Part shown: positions 11,101 to 19,604 of the stretch, in pieces
How the letters are laid out: each line of letters begins with the position of its first letter
Position numbering within the stretch: the stretch's first letter is position 1
Assembly (NCBI GenBank): GCA_030522415.1
Contig: CM060121.1
Coordinates: forward strand, 3,648,476 to 3,712,475
Direction: 5' to 3'
Source of the DNA: Channallabes apus
Taxonomy: Eukaryota; Chordata; Actinopteri; Siluriformes; Clariidae
Length of the DNA stretch: 64,000 bases
Notes under the pieces: model-generated
Seen by the model: the letters and a program-made list of their open reading frames with translations, nothing else
What the model was told of the DNA's origin: nothing
The model's database searches: none
Program-made: the position numbers and the translations under genes

Positions 11101-11335
11101 GTACAGCACAGTCAGACCTATTCTCCATGTCAGAAGAAAATCTGACGCAGATACCGTCCAAGAGCAAACAAAAAGCAGCCGGGAGTCTCCAGAAGTCTCG
11201 GTCAATTTCAAACAAATTCTGTCAGATGTTCTCTTCAAGGACAGGACCAGAATCTCACCAACTCCTACATCCAAACCATATGAAGACAACTCAGATTGGC
11301 TGAATGAGCCAGATTACTATGAGATCCGGAAATGA
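1447..11335 (+). CDS. dok3: Docking protein (Dok family), best fit Dok3; five coding exons
   Basis: Coding exons are 1447-1503, 3228-3524, 5973-6072, 10057-10226 and 10601-11335. All junctions are GT/AG and phases agree (0,0,1,0), giving 452 aa. Dok proteins are membrane-recruited adaptors that are tyrosine-phosphorylated and damp receptor signalling; Dok3 acts mainly in B cells and myeloid cells. Residues about 5-118 form a PH domain (GVKFGK, WRKIW, KRVIRLSECLSV), about 152-245 an IRS-type PTB domain (FSWPYRFLRRFG, then EAGRRCQTGEG), and the rest is a flexible tail with a proline-rich stretch at 315-334 and tyrosines at 312, 355, 376, 435, 447 and 448. The Dok3 choice rests on VKFGK, the ESCP loop and the tail motif FKQILSDVLFKDR, which resembles the Dok3 C-terminus; Dok1 or Dok2 is less likely but not excluded. 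It converges on the atoh1-type gene, and its introns are loaded with young transposons. Confidence 0.85.
1651..2144. repeat. Microsatellites in dok3 intron 1: (TAA)n, (TA)n, (TTTA)n
   Basis: A (TAA)n run lies at about 1651-1688, a (TA)n run at about 2062-2106, and a degenerate (TTTA)n run at about 2113-2144. The rest of intron 1 (1504-3227) is AT-rich, apart from a moderately GC-rich patch at 2450-2760, and I recognise no gene in it. Confidence 0.9.
3228..3524 (+). CDS. dok3: dok3 coding exon 2, most of the PH domain
   Basis: 99 codons between an AG acceptor at 3226-3227 and a GTAAAC donor at 3525, phase 0 on both sides. It encodes residues 20-118, including the PH core KRVIRLSECLSV and the final helix EEWVSALCSLAFQ. 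The exon is clearly GC-richer than its introns. The open frame continues upstream of 3228 without homology, so the start of the longer frame at 3192 is not real coding sequence. Confidence 0.85.
3525..5132. other. dok3 intron 2, left part, unremarkable
   Basis: About 1.6 kb of ordinary intron sequence with no recognisable repeat, RNA gene or exon. Confidence 0.4.
5145..5497 (+). mobile_element. Full-length tRNA-derived SINE (Mermaid-like family 1), dok3 intron 2
   Basis: The head carries RNA polymerase III boxes: A box TGGTGTAGTGG at 5157-5167 and B box GGTTCGATTCC at 5200-5210. The body includes the CCTCCCACAGTCCAAAGA block common in fish SINEs, and the tail ends GCGGTATAGAAGAAG. The copy is flanked by a perfect 12-bp target duplication ATTTCTATAACA (5133-5144 and 5498-5509). 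The family name is from memory of fish SINEs; the structure is seen directly. Open frames crossing it are by-products. Confidence 0.9.
5973..6072 (+). CDS. dok3: dok3 coding exon 3, PH-PTB linker
   Basis: 100 bp from an acceptor at 5971-5972 to a GTGACA donor at 6073, phase 0 in and phase 1 out. It encodes the linker with MTENDIYSSLGPG, which matches the M-E-N-x-(I/L)-Y-S-S motif found before the PTB domain in Dok1-3. The match fixes the frame although the exon is too short to stand out as an open frame. Confidence 0.75.
6331..6440 (+). mobile_element. 5'-truncated SINE family 1 copy, dok3 intron 3
   Basis: Only the last ~110 bp of the family are present, ending in (ATGA)n. It is flanked by near-identical 14-bp repeats (6316-6329 and 6441-6454, one mismatch), so this is a 5'-truncated insertion made by LINE-type reverse transcription rather than a later deletion. 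Confidence 0.85.
6566..6915 (-). repeat. 3' LTR of the non-autonomous element
   Basis: Same sequence as the 5' LTR by eye. The minus-strand poly(A) signal is at 6648-6653. A plus-strand AATAAA at 6637-6642 lies in the sense direction of dok3 and could act as an intronic poly(A) signal. Confidence 0.93.
6916..6933 (-). other. Polypurine tract of the LTR element
   Basis: Reads TTTTTTGAGGGGGGATAC on the minus strand and abuts the 3' LTR. This is the usual site and composition for plus-strand priming in Gypsy-type elements. It overlaps the stop codon of the ORF at 6926-6928. Confidence 0.8.
6926..8668 (-). CDS. Uncharacterised repeat-rich ORF of the LTR element (580 aa)
   Basis: I do not recognise the family. 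I chose the ATG at 8668 (MAEDFPLEFFWGG), 23 bp inside the 5' LTR; the open frame continues into the LTR without interruption, and another ATG lies eight codons upstream at the LTR edge. Layout: an acidic, tryptophan-rich start (about 1-50), a basic Arg/Lys segment (about 50-110), a short Gln/Glu-rich likely coiled coil (about 115-145), then about nine clear 23-aa repeats with the core PVLPPPPGFED and ACQQQLTDA plus degenerate N-terminal copies, then twelve 10-aa repeats APTPSTSAVT, and a basic end. No zinc knuckle, protease or polymerase motif is visible. It could be a diverged Gag-like protein or a captured host sequence. The open frame survives through many tandem repeats, which suggests selection or very recent insertion. 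Confidence 0.65.
   Translation of the reverse strand: MAEDFPLEFFWGGADTILPELANWQENGEEEEYGEWDYCWLENGEVDMYRSWKYSQLAKQEHMRERERKTPQSWEGCRLAIRRTPFRGDAARGHVVPRTGRKRGARKPKYGGDEGEREPQAEQQHKELMWWIPEQVRGMQEQVKELQQLILHFRDGREAVSELSSPSPTLSSEQACQQSLCNALILPPPSSIDDSELACQQLLSDAPVLPPPPGFEDSEPACQQQLTDAPVLPPPPGFEDSEPACQQQLTDAPVLPPPPGFEDSEPACQQQLTDAPVLPPPPGFEESGPACQQQLTDAPVLPPPPGFEDSEPACQQQLTDAPVLPPPPGFEDSEPACQQQLTDAPVLPPPPGFEDSEPACQQQLTDAPVLPPPPGFEDSGPACQQPLTDTPVLPPPPGFENVVEPSLSALHAPTPSTSAVTAPTPSTSAVTAPTPSTSAVTAPTPSTSAVTAPTPSTSAVTAPTPSTSAVTAPTPSTSAVTAPTPSTSAVTAPTPSSSAVTAPTPSSSAVTAPTPSSSAVTAPTPSASTSPALQPPSTLPALQPQSMPPAPSPSLLDRRRKVEHWVGCPGPPVMLRRSIF
7096..7445 (-). repeat. 30-bp tandem repeat, about 12 units, coding
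   Basis: Units of 30 bp encode the decapeptide APTPSTSAVT on the minus strand. Units differ mainly by a Thr/Ser substitution, with the three SSS-type copies adjacent to one another, as expected for recent unequal exchange or replication slippage. Confidence 0.92.
7478..8105 (-). repeat. 69-bp tandem repeat, about nine units, coding
   Basis: Units of 69 bp encode 23 residues with the core PVLPPPPGFEDSEPACQQQL. The unit length is a multiple of three, so all copies stay in frame. This also keeps other frames open, which explains the long spurious ORFs on both strands here. Confidence 0.92.
8692..9041 (-). repeat. 5' LTR of the non-autonomous element
   Basis: On the minus strand it begins TGTAACGGTTAACC and ends GGAATCGTAACA. 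A TATA box reads TATAAATA at 8877-8884 and a minus-strand AATAAA lies at 8774-8779, giving a usual U3-R-U5 order. A plus-strand AATAAA is also present at 8763-8768. Confidence 0.93.
8877..8884 (-). promoter_or_regulatory. Predicted LTR TATA box
   Basis: Reads TATAAATA on the minus strand, about 98-105 bp before the LTR poly(A) signal. It would drive transcription of the element antisense to dok3. Position and orientation agree with the purine tract at the other end. Confidence 0.6.
9090..9558 (-). mobile_element. Internally deleted Tc1-like element
   Basis: Inverted ends share CAATGTGCAGCTT and ATAACTCAACATGCA (left 9093-9136, right about 9494-9557). On the minus strand the interior reads DLNLIKHLWGVLKRD, close to the DLNPIEHLW block around the last catalytic residue of Tc1 transposases. 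It has stops and is short, so it is a dead remnant. It starts within about 50 bp of the LTR element. Confidence 0.75.
9621..9827 (-). pseudogene. Probable Tc1-like transposase fragment
   Basis: The minus-strand frame contains FIEKLWDVLRKALVQ followed by a region resembling the Tc1 transposase C-terminus. The family match is weak and based on pattern only. Confidence 0.4.
10057..10226 (+). CDS. dok3: dok3 coding exon 4, first half of the PTB domain
   Basis: 170 bp from an acceptor at 10055-10056 to a GTATGT donor at 10227. With the last base of exon 3 it gives 57 codons starting GQFQVKV and ending FLRRFGLVK. It contains the TEAS-like start (TSEASIRC) and the SWPYRFLRRFG strand typical of Dok PTB domains. 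The Dok signature usually has RDK after RRFG; here it is LVK. Confidence 0.85.
10227..10600. other. dok3 intron 4, nothing recognised
   Basis: 374 bp bounded by a GTATGT donor and a TTTTACAG acceptor. No repeat or extra exon seen. Confidence 0.5.
10601..11335 (+). CDS. dok3: dok3 coding exon 5, end of the PTB domain and C-terminal tail
   Basis: 735 bp including the TGA at 11333-11335. It opens with EGITIEAGRRCQTGEG, the PTB segment that pairs with the phosphotyrosine, and ends the domain near RAIEEAIMHQ. The tail has a PxxP-rich block (about residues 315-334) and possible phosphotyrosine sites in VYAMV, DYESC, LYSTV, PYEDN and DYYEIRK. The tail helix FKQILSDVLFKDR favours Dok3. The open frame extends 18 bp upstream of the acceptor, which is intronic. 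Confidence 0.85.
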   Translation, partial: EGITIEAGRRCQTGEGVFIFLSKKGPQIYRAIEEAIMHQSVQDLLSQATALPQENTVQLPVQTVSPASPKISSAISRRNLALPALPGPKPSARSPQPGCGQAVYAMVKPQPKPRNIPAPPPLPVPKLVTETEANPNVMDFTDREHDYESCAWNQKAQSRQDSSDSQLYSTVRPILHVRRKSDADTVQEQTKSSRESPEVSVNFKQILSDVLFKDRTRISPTPTSKPYEDNSDWLNEPDYYEIRK

Positions 11336-13016
11336 ACTCATCATAACTGTTAAAAGAAGGATTGAACTAACATTGATTTGATTTCTCAGCTGTTGTAAAG
11401 CTCTATACCAAGAGTACTATCACTTCATTTCTCAGGAACTAAAAGGACGGAGCTTGTAGACTGATGATTGATAAAACACTATTGTGACTGAATTATCCTT
11501 ATAGAGTCTCTGGCTACCAGACAGCCCGGGATAGGATTGTACCATCACCAGAAGGTGCTTATTACCTGATAAATTGCCTTTTTTTGTGGTACCAAAGTAT
11601 TGGCACCCCATGTCTGCTAGCATTTCTTGCTTCCACTTTTGTGGGCAAGCATACTTGCTGTGTTGCTCTTCACCTTGTTCTAGAGAGAAATAACTGAGCC
11701 AAGAACATTTTAATGTACAATAAGTTACACATCTAAAGACAAACAACATTTTATGTAGTATCTAAATAACTATGCTAATTATCTACTAATCAGCCCACAT
11801 GAGAAAGTTGACTTTCCCTAAATGGTACTTAAATAATGTATGGGTAGTTCTGGATTTAGTACTAAGACTTGGACAAAAGCCTGATCTCATGAACATGATT
11901 AGATCCAGAGCCTTCCTTTGCACTATGCAATAAAATGTAACTATGTAAGGAAAAATTATGGGTGTGTCAGACATTATACAGACTGTGAAAATATATAATA
12001 TATGATATGATATAATATGAATTATATTATATAATATCTATGTAAATGTGTTTAATCACAACGGAATGTGTGTTCATTAAAACAGTCATTCCTTTTCATG
12101 ATTTTTATTTAAAAAACAATAATACATGACATACATAAATAGCAGTTGGTTATGACGTGTGTCATATGTGACTGTAAATCACAACGCTCAGGTAATAAAG
12201 TGCAGAAATCCCAAAAAACTCAGAGCTTCATGATAAAGGTTTATTTCTATGGGTCATCTCAGGTTCATATTCATTTCCTCAACGGGCTACTTTAACTACT
12301 ACTGCATCTATTTGGTCCAATGTCTACTAAAACACAGACAGAGATAATAGGTTTATGAGCCCACACACAATCACAGGTTTATATTTAGGGCTGCAATAAT
12401 ACATTGTTTGTGAAACATTATGACCATGTTATTGGCCTTTACAACACTGGTATATCCGAGAAAATATTTTGAATAATGAAAACAAGAAATATTAAATAAA
12501 AACAACAGCATTAAAAAAAAAATAAACACGTCATTGTGTTTTGGTCTCCAATTATACATTTCAAGATGTCATAAATACATTAATATTAGCAGAATAAATA
12601 AGCTGACTACTTTAATATTAAAAAATATATATAGTTCTACGGCTTTCTTTATTTAAAGATGCAAATGCTTCAGTCCACCCTGTACACTGGTTCTTTATTT
12701 AATTGGGAAAAAAGAGGTGGGAAAAGGAGAAATGAGAGGACAGTTCTTAAGTTGTTAGAGAAGTTGAGCTACAAAATAAACGTGAAGTAAAAGGTTAAAC
12801 TTGTTTGCAGAGTAAACACTTGAGCTTGGCAGATAACAATCTAAGCGGTTGTTTGCACAAAAGACAAGACGGTAAAAATGAGAACAATAAAAGTAAAGGG
12901 AAGAGTGTTTACAGTGCAATTACTGATAACGCCATGTTTTAATGATATACTGTAAAATCTGTGAACAAAACTTCATTTTAGTTTAGGACTGGCACAGCTA
13001 GGCTTCAGATAGGTCA
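11336..13016. other. Shared 3' region between dok3 and the atoh1-type gene
   Basis: AT-rich and without long coding frames. It should contain the 3' UTRs of both convergent genes. A minus-strand AATAAA at 12694-12699 is a possible poly(A) signal for the atoh1-type transcript, about 880 bp after its stop. No conserved enhancer could be recognised by eye. Confidence 0.4.
11929..11934 (+). terminator. Candidate dok3 poly(A) signal
   Basis: AATAAA about 590 bp after the stop codon, within unremarkable sequence that would be the 3' UTR. It is the first clear hexamer downstream on this strand; use is inferred. Confidence 0.45.
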
Positions 13017-13250
13017 TTTGTGGCTCAGTGGTAGGTGTCTTGCCTGCCATGTGCTAGCCCTGGGTTCAATTCCGACCCAGTGACCAAATCCCAGTTACTA
13101 GATGCGGTGCTGGTTCCAAGCTGGGATAATATAGGAGTGTTGTATCAGGGAATGGCATCTGGTGTAAAATCGATGACAAAGTGTTGTGTGGATCGGATGG
13201 TCTGCTGTGATGACCCCTCACCGGGAGCAGCCAAAAGTCAAACAACAACT
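13017..13250 (+). mobile_element. tRNA-derived SINE, family 2
   Basis: A box TGGCTCAGTGG at 13021-13031 and B box GGTTCAATTCC at 13063-13073. The 3' part ends in a block like GGGAGCAGCCAAAAGTC, matching the second copy at about 23345-23470. The tRNA-like head is degenerate, so this is not a functional tRNA gene. Confidence 0.8.
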
Positions 13251-13573
13251 TATTTTACAGTTGCTGTTTTAGATAAAAATCAAACCCTTCTGACCAATCA
13301 GTCTTAAGAATTCAAAAGCACTCTGTACCAATACTATCTGTTAAGTGTGTTGTTAGTTTGCTATATAAAAGAGATTTTAACAAAATGCTGTTAATTTGTT
13401 GTTTTATCAAAATGAGTATTAGTAGTGTGTTAACTAGTTACTTATGGCCTTTCAGGGGTTTTCCCTTCACCCAGCTCAACTTTAGTGTCATATAAGATCA
13501 GTGTCGTGGTGTTTTATATATTTACTGCGCTGTCACTTCCACATATGAACACTTTGTTTTTTTGTAATGATGC

Positions 13574-14269
13574 TCACTGAGTCCCCGGATGTCCCTCCTC
13601 GGCGTCGCTGCACTGTGAGGACTCTCCGTCGCTGCCGCTGGCCGCCGCGAGCTCCAGTTTTTCGGCGTCAAAGTGAGCCGCGGGCGCGGACAGGATCAGC
13701 ACGCGTCCTTCGGTCACCGGAGCTGCGGTCGGCGTCGTCGTGGCAATCGTCGTCGTCGCGTCCATGGTGTAACCGGCGCACGGGGTCTGGAAGCACCGAC
13801 GCGCGCGCGCCGCCTCCCCGCTGCCGCACGTCGCCACGCCATCGAGCAGCTCGGACAGCTCGGCGATGTAGATCTGCGCCATCTGCAGCGTGTCGTACTT
13901 TGAGAGCTTCTTGTCGTTCTCCAGAGACGGGATGACGCTGCGCAGGCGGTCGAACGCGCGGTTCAGGCCGTGCATGCGCCGCCGTTCGCGCGCGTTCGCC
14001 GCGACTCGCCGGTGCCTGTGCGCAGCGCCGAGCGCGTGCTCTCTGGGGGCGACAGCATCTGCCGGGGCGTCCGGGCTGATGATGTCCGGCGACGCGCGCG
14101 CGTAGTGAGTGGGACGGGCCGTGGCTGCGGCGGCGGCACGCGCGTGCGCGCTGATCCATCCCCGCGGGTCACTGCGGGTGAGCGTCGCGCGCTCCGACTG
14201 CGGGATGTCCTGCGCGAGCTTTGGCACGTGCGCTTCCGACCAAGTCAAAAGTTCAGCGTTGGCCATCAT
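13574..14269 (-). CDS. atoh1: Atonal-class bHLH transcription factor (Atoh1-type), single exon
   Basis: A 231-aa protein from the first ATG at 14269 ([10 protein letters not shown]) to TGA at 13574-13576. Residues about 87-143 are a bHLH domain: the basic part [12 protein letters not shown], helix 1 with [10 protein letters not shown], a loop with [12 protein letters not shown] and helix 2 [18 protein letters not shown] plus MAQIYI distinguishes Atoh1 from Atoh7 and the neurogenins. The tail ends with an acidic serine-rich [13 protein letters not shown], as in Atoh1 proteins. Atoh1 activates E-box targets with class I bHLH partners in hair cells, cerebellar rhombic lip and secretory gut cells. 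The single exon is normal for the family. The protein is shorter than tetrapod Atoh1, and substitutions such as RVAANARE and LENDKK suggest a teleost atoh1b or atoh1c paralogue, which I cannot settle. The open frame extends upstream to a TTG at 14296 without an ATG. The coding region is strongly GC- and CpG-rich. Confidence 0.9.
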   Translation of the reverse strand: MMANAELLTWSEAHVPKLAQDIPQSERATLTRSDPRGWISAHARAAAAATARPTHYARASPDIISPDAPADAVAPREHALGAAHRHRRVAANARERRRMHGLNRAFDRLRSVIPSLENDKKLSKYDTLQMAQIYIAELSELLDGVATCGSGEAARARRCFQTPCAGYTMDATTTIATTTPTAAPVTEGRVLILSAPAAHFDAEKLELAAASGSDGESSQCSDAEEGHPGTQ

Positions 14270-14380
14270 GGTCAGGATAGAGAAGTCCTGGGGCAAATAA
14301 AACGCGCCTCGATGTGGGGCGGTTTGATTAAATCCAGGAAGTTTGCTTTTTGGTCAAGCAAAACAATCAAACAAACAAAT

Positions 14381-14392
14381 ATTTAAATATAG
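14381..14392 (-). promoter_or_regulatory. Possible TATA element of the atoh1-type gene
   Basis: Minus-strand CTATATTTAAAT about 110 bp before the ATG. Spacing is plausible for a short 5' UTR. It may be chance in AT-rich sequence. Confidence 0.3.
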
Positions 14393-15309
14393 AGGAAGCA
14401 ATAATTCCTGAATTATCCTGGCAGGTTTTTTTTTTTTTTTTAAGAAACCCCAGCACCTCTTCCTACTTTCATTGAAAACAAAGATGAATCTGTTGAAAAG
14501 TTTGCAGGTAAAGCAGAAGCACTTGATCCTGTCTTTTTAATATCCAAGCAATTCTGCTGTAAAAAAAAAAACAAGTTTAAAACCTCAGCTGAAAGAAAGA
14601 TCTTTAAGGATGATGCAATTACTCAGAAACTGGCCACAAGACATGGAGCCACTTCCTGCCTTCATCCAGGTGCCCTGATTGCTCCTTTAGTACCCATTCG
14701 GAGTGGACCCTCCTCCCCTTGAAGTTAAAGTCGGGTGTTTCAGGGCCAATAGGAAAAGTTCCTCTCCCGCCCAGAGAAGAAAGGAGGATTTGTGATTTTG
14801 ACACTTTAAGAAGGCAATTGTTCTCTGGTGATGAATGATTTTTTTTTGGGGGGGAAATGTTACATTATAATACAAATTGCATTGTGATTCTTCTCTTTGG
14901 AGAGAGATGATTATTCCACCAAAAAAAAAAAAGATTGATTATTATGTATTTTGGTCTCACCCAAGATGCATGGGTGACATTGTTACACATTGTGACAGTC
15001 ATCACACTGTTTATTTTCTTATATCCATAGCTAATTAATGAAGACACTATTCTACGCATTAGGCAAAAACACACACCACAGGATCTGACTTCAGTTAGGT
15101 TTCAGAATACTCAAGCGAGGCCAAATCGCATGCATGTAATAAATTGGACATCCTAAGTCAATGTGTACAAAACATTTACTCCTGTTCTGAACTTGGGACT
15201 GTTGAGCAAACATCCTCATTCACTGCAATCAACAGTTAGTGCCATTGGGGAAGAAGCCGAGTTCTTACAGCAGTATGATGTACGAGTGTGTCAGTTCTCA
15301 AATAAACTG
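14393..15309. other. Upstream flank of the atoh1-type gene
   Basis: AT-rich with poly-T at about 14427-14442, poly-A at about 14561-14572, and short A/T runs. No gene recognised. Confidence 0.4.
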
Positions 15310-15490
15310 TAAAATGGGAGCAGCGGAGTGTTTAAGGCCATAAACCGAGCAGGTGGAAGGCGGCTTGTGAGGCACACCTGTCGAACCCCGTAACTCCAGT
15401 CCAAGCAATGAATCACTCAGGTAAACAAGATGGGCTCAAATAACAACAAGCAATGAGCCAAGATCATCGACTGCTGCGGCATGTTGCTGC
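15310..15490. promoter_or_regulatory. Candidate regulatory block 1
   Basis: Mixed-composition sequence about 1 kb upstream of the atoh1-type gene, with an E-box in GAGCAGGTGG and other short motifs, in contrast to the AT-rich surroundings. Function is inferred only from composition and position. Confidence 0.25.
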
Positions 15491-15644
15491 AGAAAGGACA
15501 TTTCATTCCAATATTGAATCATTTATTATATATTTCTTCCTGAAGTAGATTAAGAAATTATACTGAGCTTAACTCAACACGGGGGAAATTTTTATTTATA
15601 CTTAAAATTCATAGAAATCTACTAGCATATTATACACTGTATAC

Positions 15645-15696
15645 ACTCACTCACCCATATTCTAGACCACTTTATCCGGTATTCAGGGTCGCGGAC
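15645..15696 (-). mobile_element. SINE family 1 tail fragment
   Basis: Contains CACTTTATCCGGTATTCAGG and GTCGCGG, the reversed 3' end of SINE family 1. Only about 50 bp remain. Confidence 0.6.
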
Positions 15697-15699
15697 ACT

Positions 15700-17300
15700 A
15701 TATACAGTATGTTAATATTACAGATTTACAATTATTTTAACTGCTTAAACAAATATTTTAACATTTGCATTATGGATTCAATTAATTAATAATTTACACA
15801 CACACAGTTTTATTTAGTGAATTTGTGTATCATGCACAATCTAAACATTTATGTCTTTTTTATTTCATGTATAATTTTAAATATAACTGTTTATGCAACT
15901 AATGATTAAAATGCATTCTATGAAACAGTGAAAATAGCTAAGCTTCTTTTAAATGTAAGATAATTAATGTTTTTATTTTTCAATTTGAATCAACATCTAC
16001 ACATAAATACATAAGTCAATTTGCTTTGTTCACTATATAAGTTATTACCATTTAAATATTATTTCTGAAATTTAAAACGCTGTATATAAACTAAACTTGC
16101 ATGTAGATCCTTTTAAAAAAGGTAAAACTGCAAATTAACCAATTTACATGAATCTATAAACTATATAAACTATTTACAAACTGAAAAAGTGCTAATGAGA
16201 AACCTAAAGTAAGTGCGTAAACAATAAACGATAAACACCAGTGCACGATGATGGATTGGGTCGAGGCAGGTCTTCAGGGTCGTTAATGTGTAGCGCTACA
16301 TTTCCTGCCTGTAAGCGTTTTTTGCCTTTTGGCTAAGCACACACCCGAGGGCTGAGTTCCACCAGCGCTGGAACACTCAGCCTTGTGTTTTGGCATGGAT
16401 GGGATGGTGGTGGGGTGTGGGGAAGAGCATCATAAGTCAGTCTGTCCCCAGGGGCCTGGAGAGGCTCCTCATCTGAGGGACTGATGAAAAGGGGCGCGAG
16501 GTGGGTTGCCTGGCGTCCCCTGGCACCCGTCGCCCAGTCTGAGGCTTGCTGCACATCTCCCATATGCTGTCATGGGTTACGGGTAAACTTTTTTTTTTTC
16601 TTGGAAGCCTGGTGAAAAGTTGACAGCAGCGTGGGGTGATAATAATGTTTTCAGTTACAGCTCAGTATATGACAACCAATTAATTAAAATTTTAAACTGT
16701 ATATAGTACACAACCCATCTGTATTTAATAAAACCATGAATGTAATAAATTTTTTTTGTATTTTTACATGTATTTTAAGTTATTTAAGTTCTTAGGTTTA
16801 TGAGTGTCACACTGCAAGAGCTTGTGTATGCACGTGTACAGATAATAGAGAGAAAGTGAGAGAGAGTGTGCGTGTGTGATAAATATTAAAGTTAAATAAG
16901 GAAATCAGCATGACCTGCTCGCCCGTCATCGGGTTAATGAGCCTTACATGGAGCTGAATAAATGGGCACGCTCTGCGTCCATTCATTTTCCTCCACGCAT
17001 GTTTAATCCTCGCCACCCTACTGGCGCGCGCAACAGCCTGCAGCCCTGCCGAATAGGCAATGAGGAGAGAGAGTCCCACTCCCCATCTGCTGTGGGCCTG
17101 AGACCCGGGGGAGTGGAAGATGGCAGGAGCGTATCAAAGGTCAATCTGGAAACAGCCACCCGCTGTGCCTGTGTTTGAAGCCCACTGAGGCAGACGGCCA
17201 TGCACGGGCCAGCAGACTGGAGCTGGGGTCTTTTTAACACCTGAAACCTCAGGTTTAAAAAAAAAAAAAAGCAGGTAAAACTTGTCTTGTTAAAGGAGAA
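15700..17300. other. Non-coding; AT-rich then GC-richer candidate regulatory patches
   Basis: 15700-16230 is AT-rich without features. 16240-16560 and 16890-17240 are GC-richer, unique-looking and lack simple repeats. A 76-aa minus frame in the first patch has no recognised homology and I do not call it a gene. Either patch could be conserved non-coding DNA. Confidence 0.3.
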
Positions 17301-17909
17301 ACACAATTGTTTTCAGAAGTTTACATACATTAATCATGTAATGGCAAAATCGTGTTTTTACTGTTTTCTTTGGGCTTATCTTTTTACTGTTTCAGATACC
17401 AAGAACTAGGAGCAAAAAAATTTATTTAGGTTTTCTGAAATCAAAACAGGGTCCAATATAAAGTTTATAATGATTGTCTCCAGTTTTTAGCGTCTCAGTG
17501 CAACTTAACACAGGTTTGTTTGATGGCACTCGATGGATTGACTAACGCAGAGTACAATGGGAAGTCCGAGCTGCTCAGTGCACAAGTCAGGATCTGTTCC
17601 TACACAACTGCAGATTCCAAGATCAGTTCAAGCACTTATATGTAAGTGCAAGTTATTGGGAGGTGCATCTCAATTTAAGTTATTGGGAAGGCCTATCTCA
17701 GTCACAGATACTGGTTCCTCAAAAATGAAGTAAAATCACATAAGAAGATAAGTACTTGACCCTGTATAGGACAATCGCCAAGTTCTTTGGTATTCTCCAA
17801 TCTTGAAAAAACAATGACAATAAATGAGCATTTCACTGCATATCATACAGTGGATGAAACTAAATTGCTGAAATTGCCAATCAATGAAATCAGTGTATCC
17901 ATGTGTGTA

Positions 17910-17985
17910 TGTTTTCCTGTGATGGACTGCCATTCCCATCCAGGATGCAATCCCATGTCAACCTCAGTGTTCCCAGGATAGGACC
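17910..17985 (+). mobile_element. Degraded SINE family 1 body fragment
   Basis: Contains CCTGTGATGGACTGCCATTC followed by CATCCAGGATG and CCCAGGATAGG, a diverged form of the family block reading GCGATGGATTGGCACCCTGT. Confidence 0.5.
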
Positions 17986-18159
17986 ATGATGAAATGACTG
18001 TGTTGTGATTAGTGACTTATCAATTTGATTTGTCACTTATTAGTGAGATATCGAGCGTTACTGCTTTGCTTCTTTCCATGCCTTCTCCTTTATTGCACAT
18101 TTTACTTGACCTGAACCTAGATGAAAACACATTTCTGATTCAGCTTTTTATTGACATGT

Positions 18160-18420
18160 AATTGTCTTTTCAGCGCCATATTAAACCTATCAACTCATTA
18201 AAGAGCTCCTTGTAAGGCTGGAAATGTGTTTTAAAGTTTATAATAAGGAGGCACCACAACTACCGGCCTACATGAGTTAATTAGGGCATTTCATTTGAGT
18301 GATTTTAATCTCTATTGGGCTGGAAAACACTTAATTTGACAACCATGAATTCACATTGTGTGCTTTCACCATTTTTACAAGCTATAGTGTGCATTTAAGC
18401 ACATTCGCCACTTAACCTCT
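18160..18420. promoter_or_regulatory. Candidate regulatory block 2 (homeobox-type sites)
   Basis: Contains GAGTTAATTAGGGC, CTCATTAAAGAG and CACTTAATTTGAC within 260 bp of non-repetitive sequence. Clusters of TAAT cores are common in developmental enhancers; no direct evidence of function. Confidence 0.25.
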
Positions 18421-18631
18421 TGTAAAAAACAAAGTACTAAATCCTACAGTTGTCATTAGTGGTCCACTTATCTTTTGTACCTTTTTAAGTGAAAGATAAA
18501 TAGGCTGTTAAAGGTATAAAAAAAGGTGTATGCTTCACAGTAGGGCAAGTGGACGAGGAATGATAGAGTTGAGAACCCTTTTTTACCAGGTTTTGTTGTA
18601 GTGAACGTACATTACCAAACCTGTTTGGCTG

Positions 18632-19140
18632 AATGCAGGTGTTTCAATTAGGCCCCTTATCTCTAGTGAAGGACAATCTTAATGCTTCAGCAAGCCAAGA
18701 CATCTTGAACAATGCTATGATTTTATGCAACTTTGTGGCAACAGTTTGGGGAAGGTCCTTTTCTATTCCAACATGTCTGTACCCAAGTGCACAAACCAAG
18801 GACTATAAGGACATGGTTTGATGAGTTTGGTGTAGAAGATCTTGACTGGTCAATGTCAGTGAGGTTGACAGAGCCCTGACCTCAACCCTATCAAGCACCT
18901 TTGGGATGAACTGGAACGGAGATTGGGAGCCAGGCCTTCTCGTCCAACATCAGTGCCGAACCTCATAAATGCTCTACAGAATTAATGGGCACGAATTCCC
19001 ACTGAAACACTCCAAACTCTTGTGAACATTCTTCCAAGAAGAGTGGAAGCTGTTATAGCTGCAGACTGACTCCATATTAAAGTACAATATGGATACAATG
19101 TCATTGCAGGTCTAGCCAAATATTTTTGTCCGTATAGTGT
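18632..19140 (+). pseudogene. Tc1-like transposase, 3' half, degraded
   Basis: One frame reads DLNPIKHLWDELERRLGARP and then a C-terminus resembling PRRVEAVIAAD, with an internal stop and frameshifts. It ends in CCAAATATTTTTGTCC and GTATAGTG, the usual terminal repeat of this fish Tc1 group. The matching left end is missing. Confidence 0.8.
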
Positions 19141-19559
19141 ATCTGGGTGTAGCTCAGAACATTTAAGCCATTATTTGTTTTACTGTTAAAAAAAAACACA
19201 TATAGGGCTCAGGATTATGCAGTATAGTGTGAGATCCTTTTTTCAGCATAAAATAGGCAGCGATTGAGGAAGGCATGCATCTAGACTGTTTTCTGTTCTG
19301 GAGAATTTTCTAGATGTCCGTACAGTCACATTGGCAAATAAATAGTACAGATACACACGATCATGCATTTTTATTGTTGTTTTTCTACAGAAGAGATTTC
19401 AACATTTTTGTTATGTCATTCCAATGTTCCAGTAGTGGCATTCTTTATAAAAGTAATGATAACTTTTGTTCTACCTGACATATCCCAAAACGCAAATACA
19501 CAGTTTGAAGTCTGAAGCCTCCCCATTAACACACACCATCTAGACTTCCATATACTGTA

Positions 19560-19561
<2 letters not shown>

Positions 19562-19596
<35 letters not shown>
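19562..19596. repeat. (CA)n microsatellite
   Basis: About 18 uninterrupted CA units followed by a short TA run. Confidence 0.95.

Positions 19597-19604
<8 letters not shown>

Noticed and set aside
14270..14296. Upstream start of the atoh1-type gene at a TTG
   Set aside because: TTG is not a credible start in a vertebrate gene and two ATGs follow at 14269 and 14266.
16333..16563. Possible 76-aa minus-strand exon
   Set aside because: No recognised homology, no convincing splice context; GC-rich non-coding DNA is more likely.
17305..17650. Sleeping Beauty-like end (AGAAGTTTACATACATTAA)
   Set aside because: The motif resembles a salmonid-type Tc1 terminal repeat, but no partner repeat or clear transposase could be found nearby, so I do not call an element.
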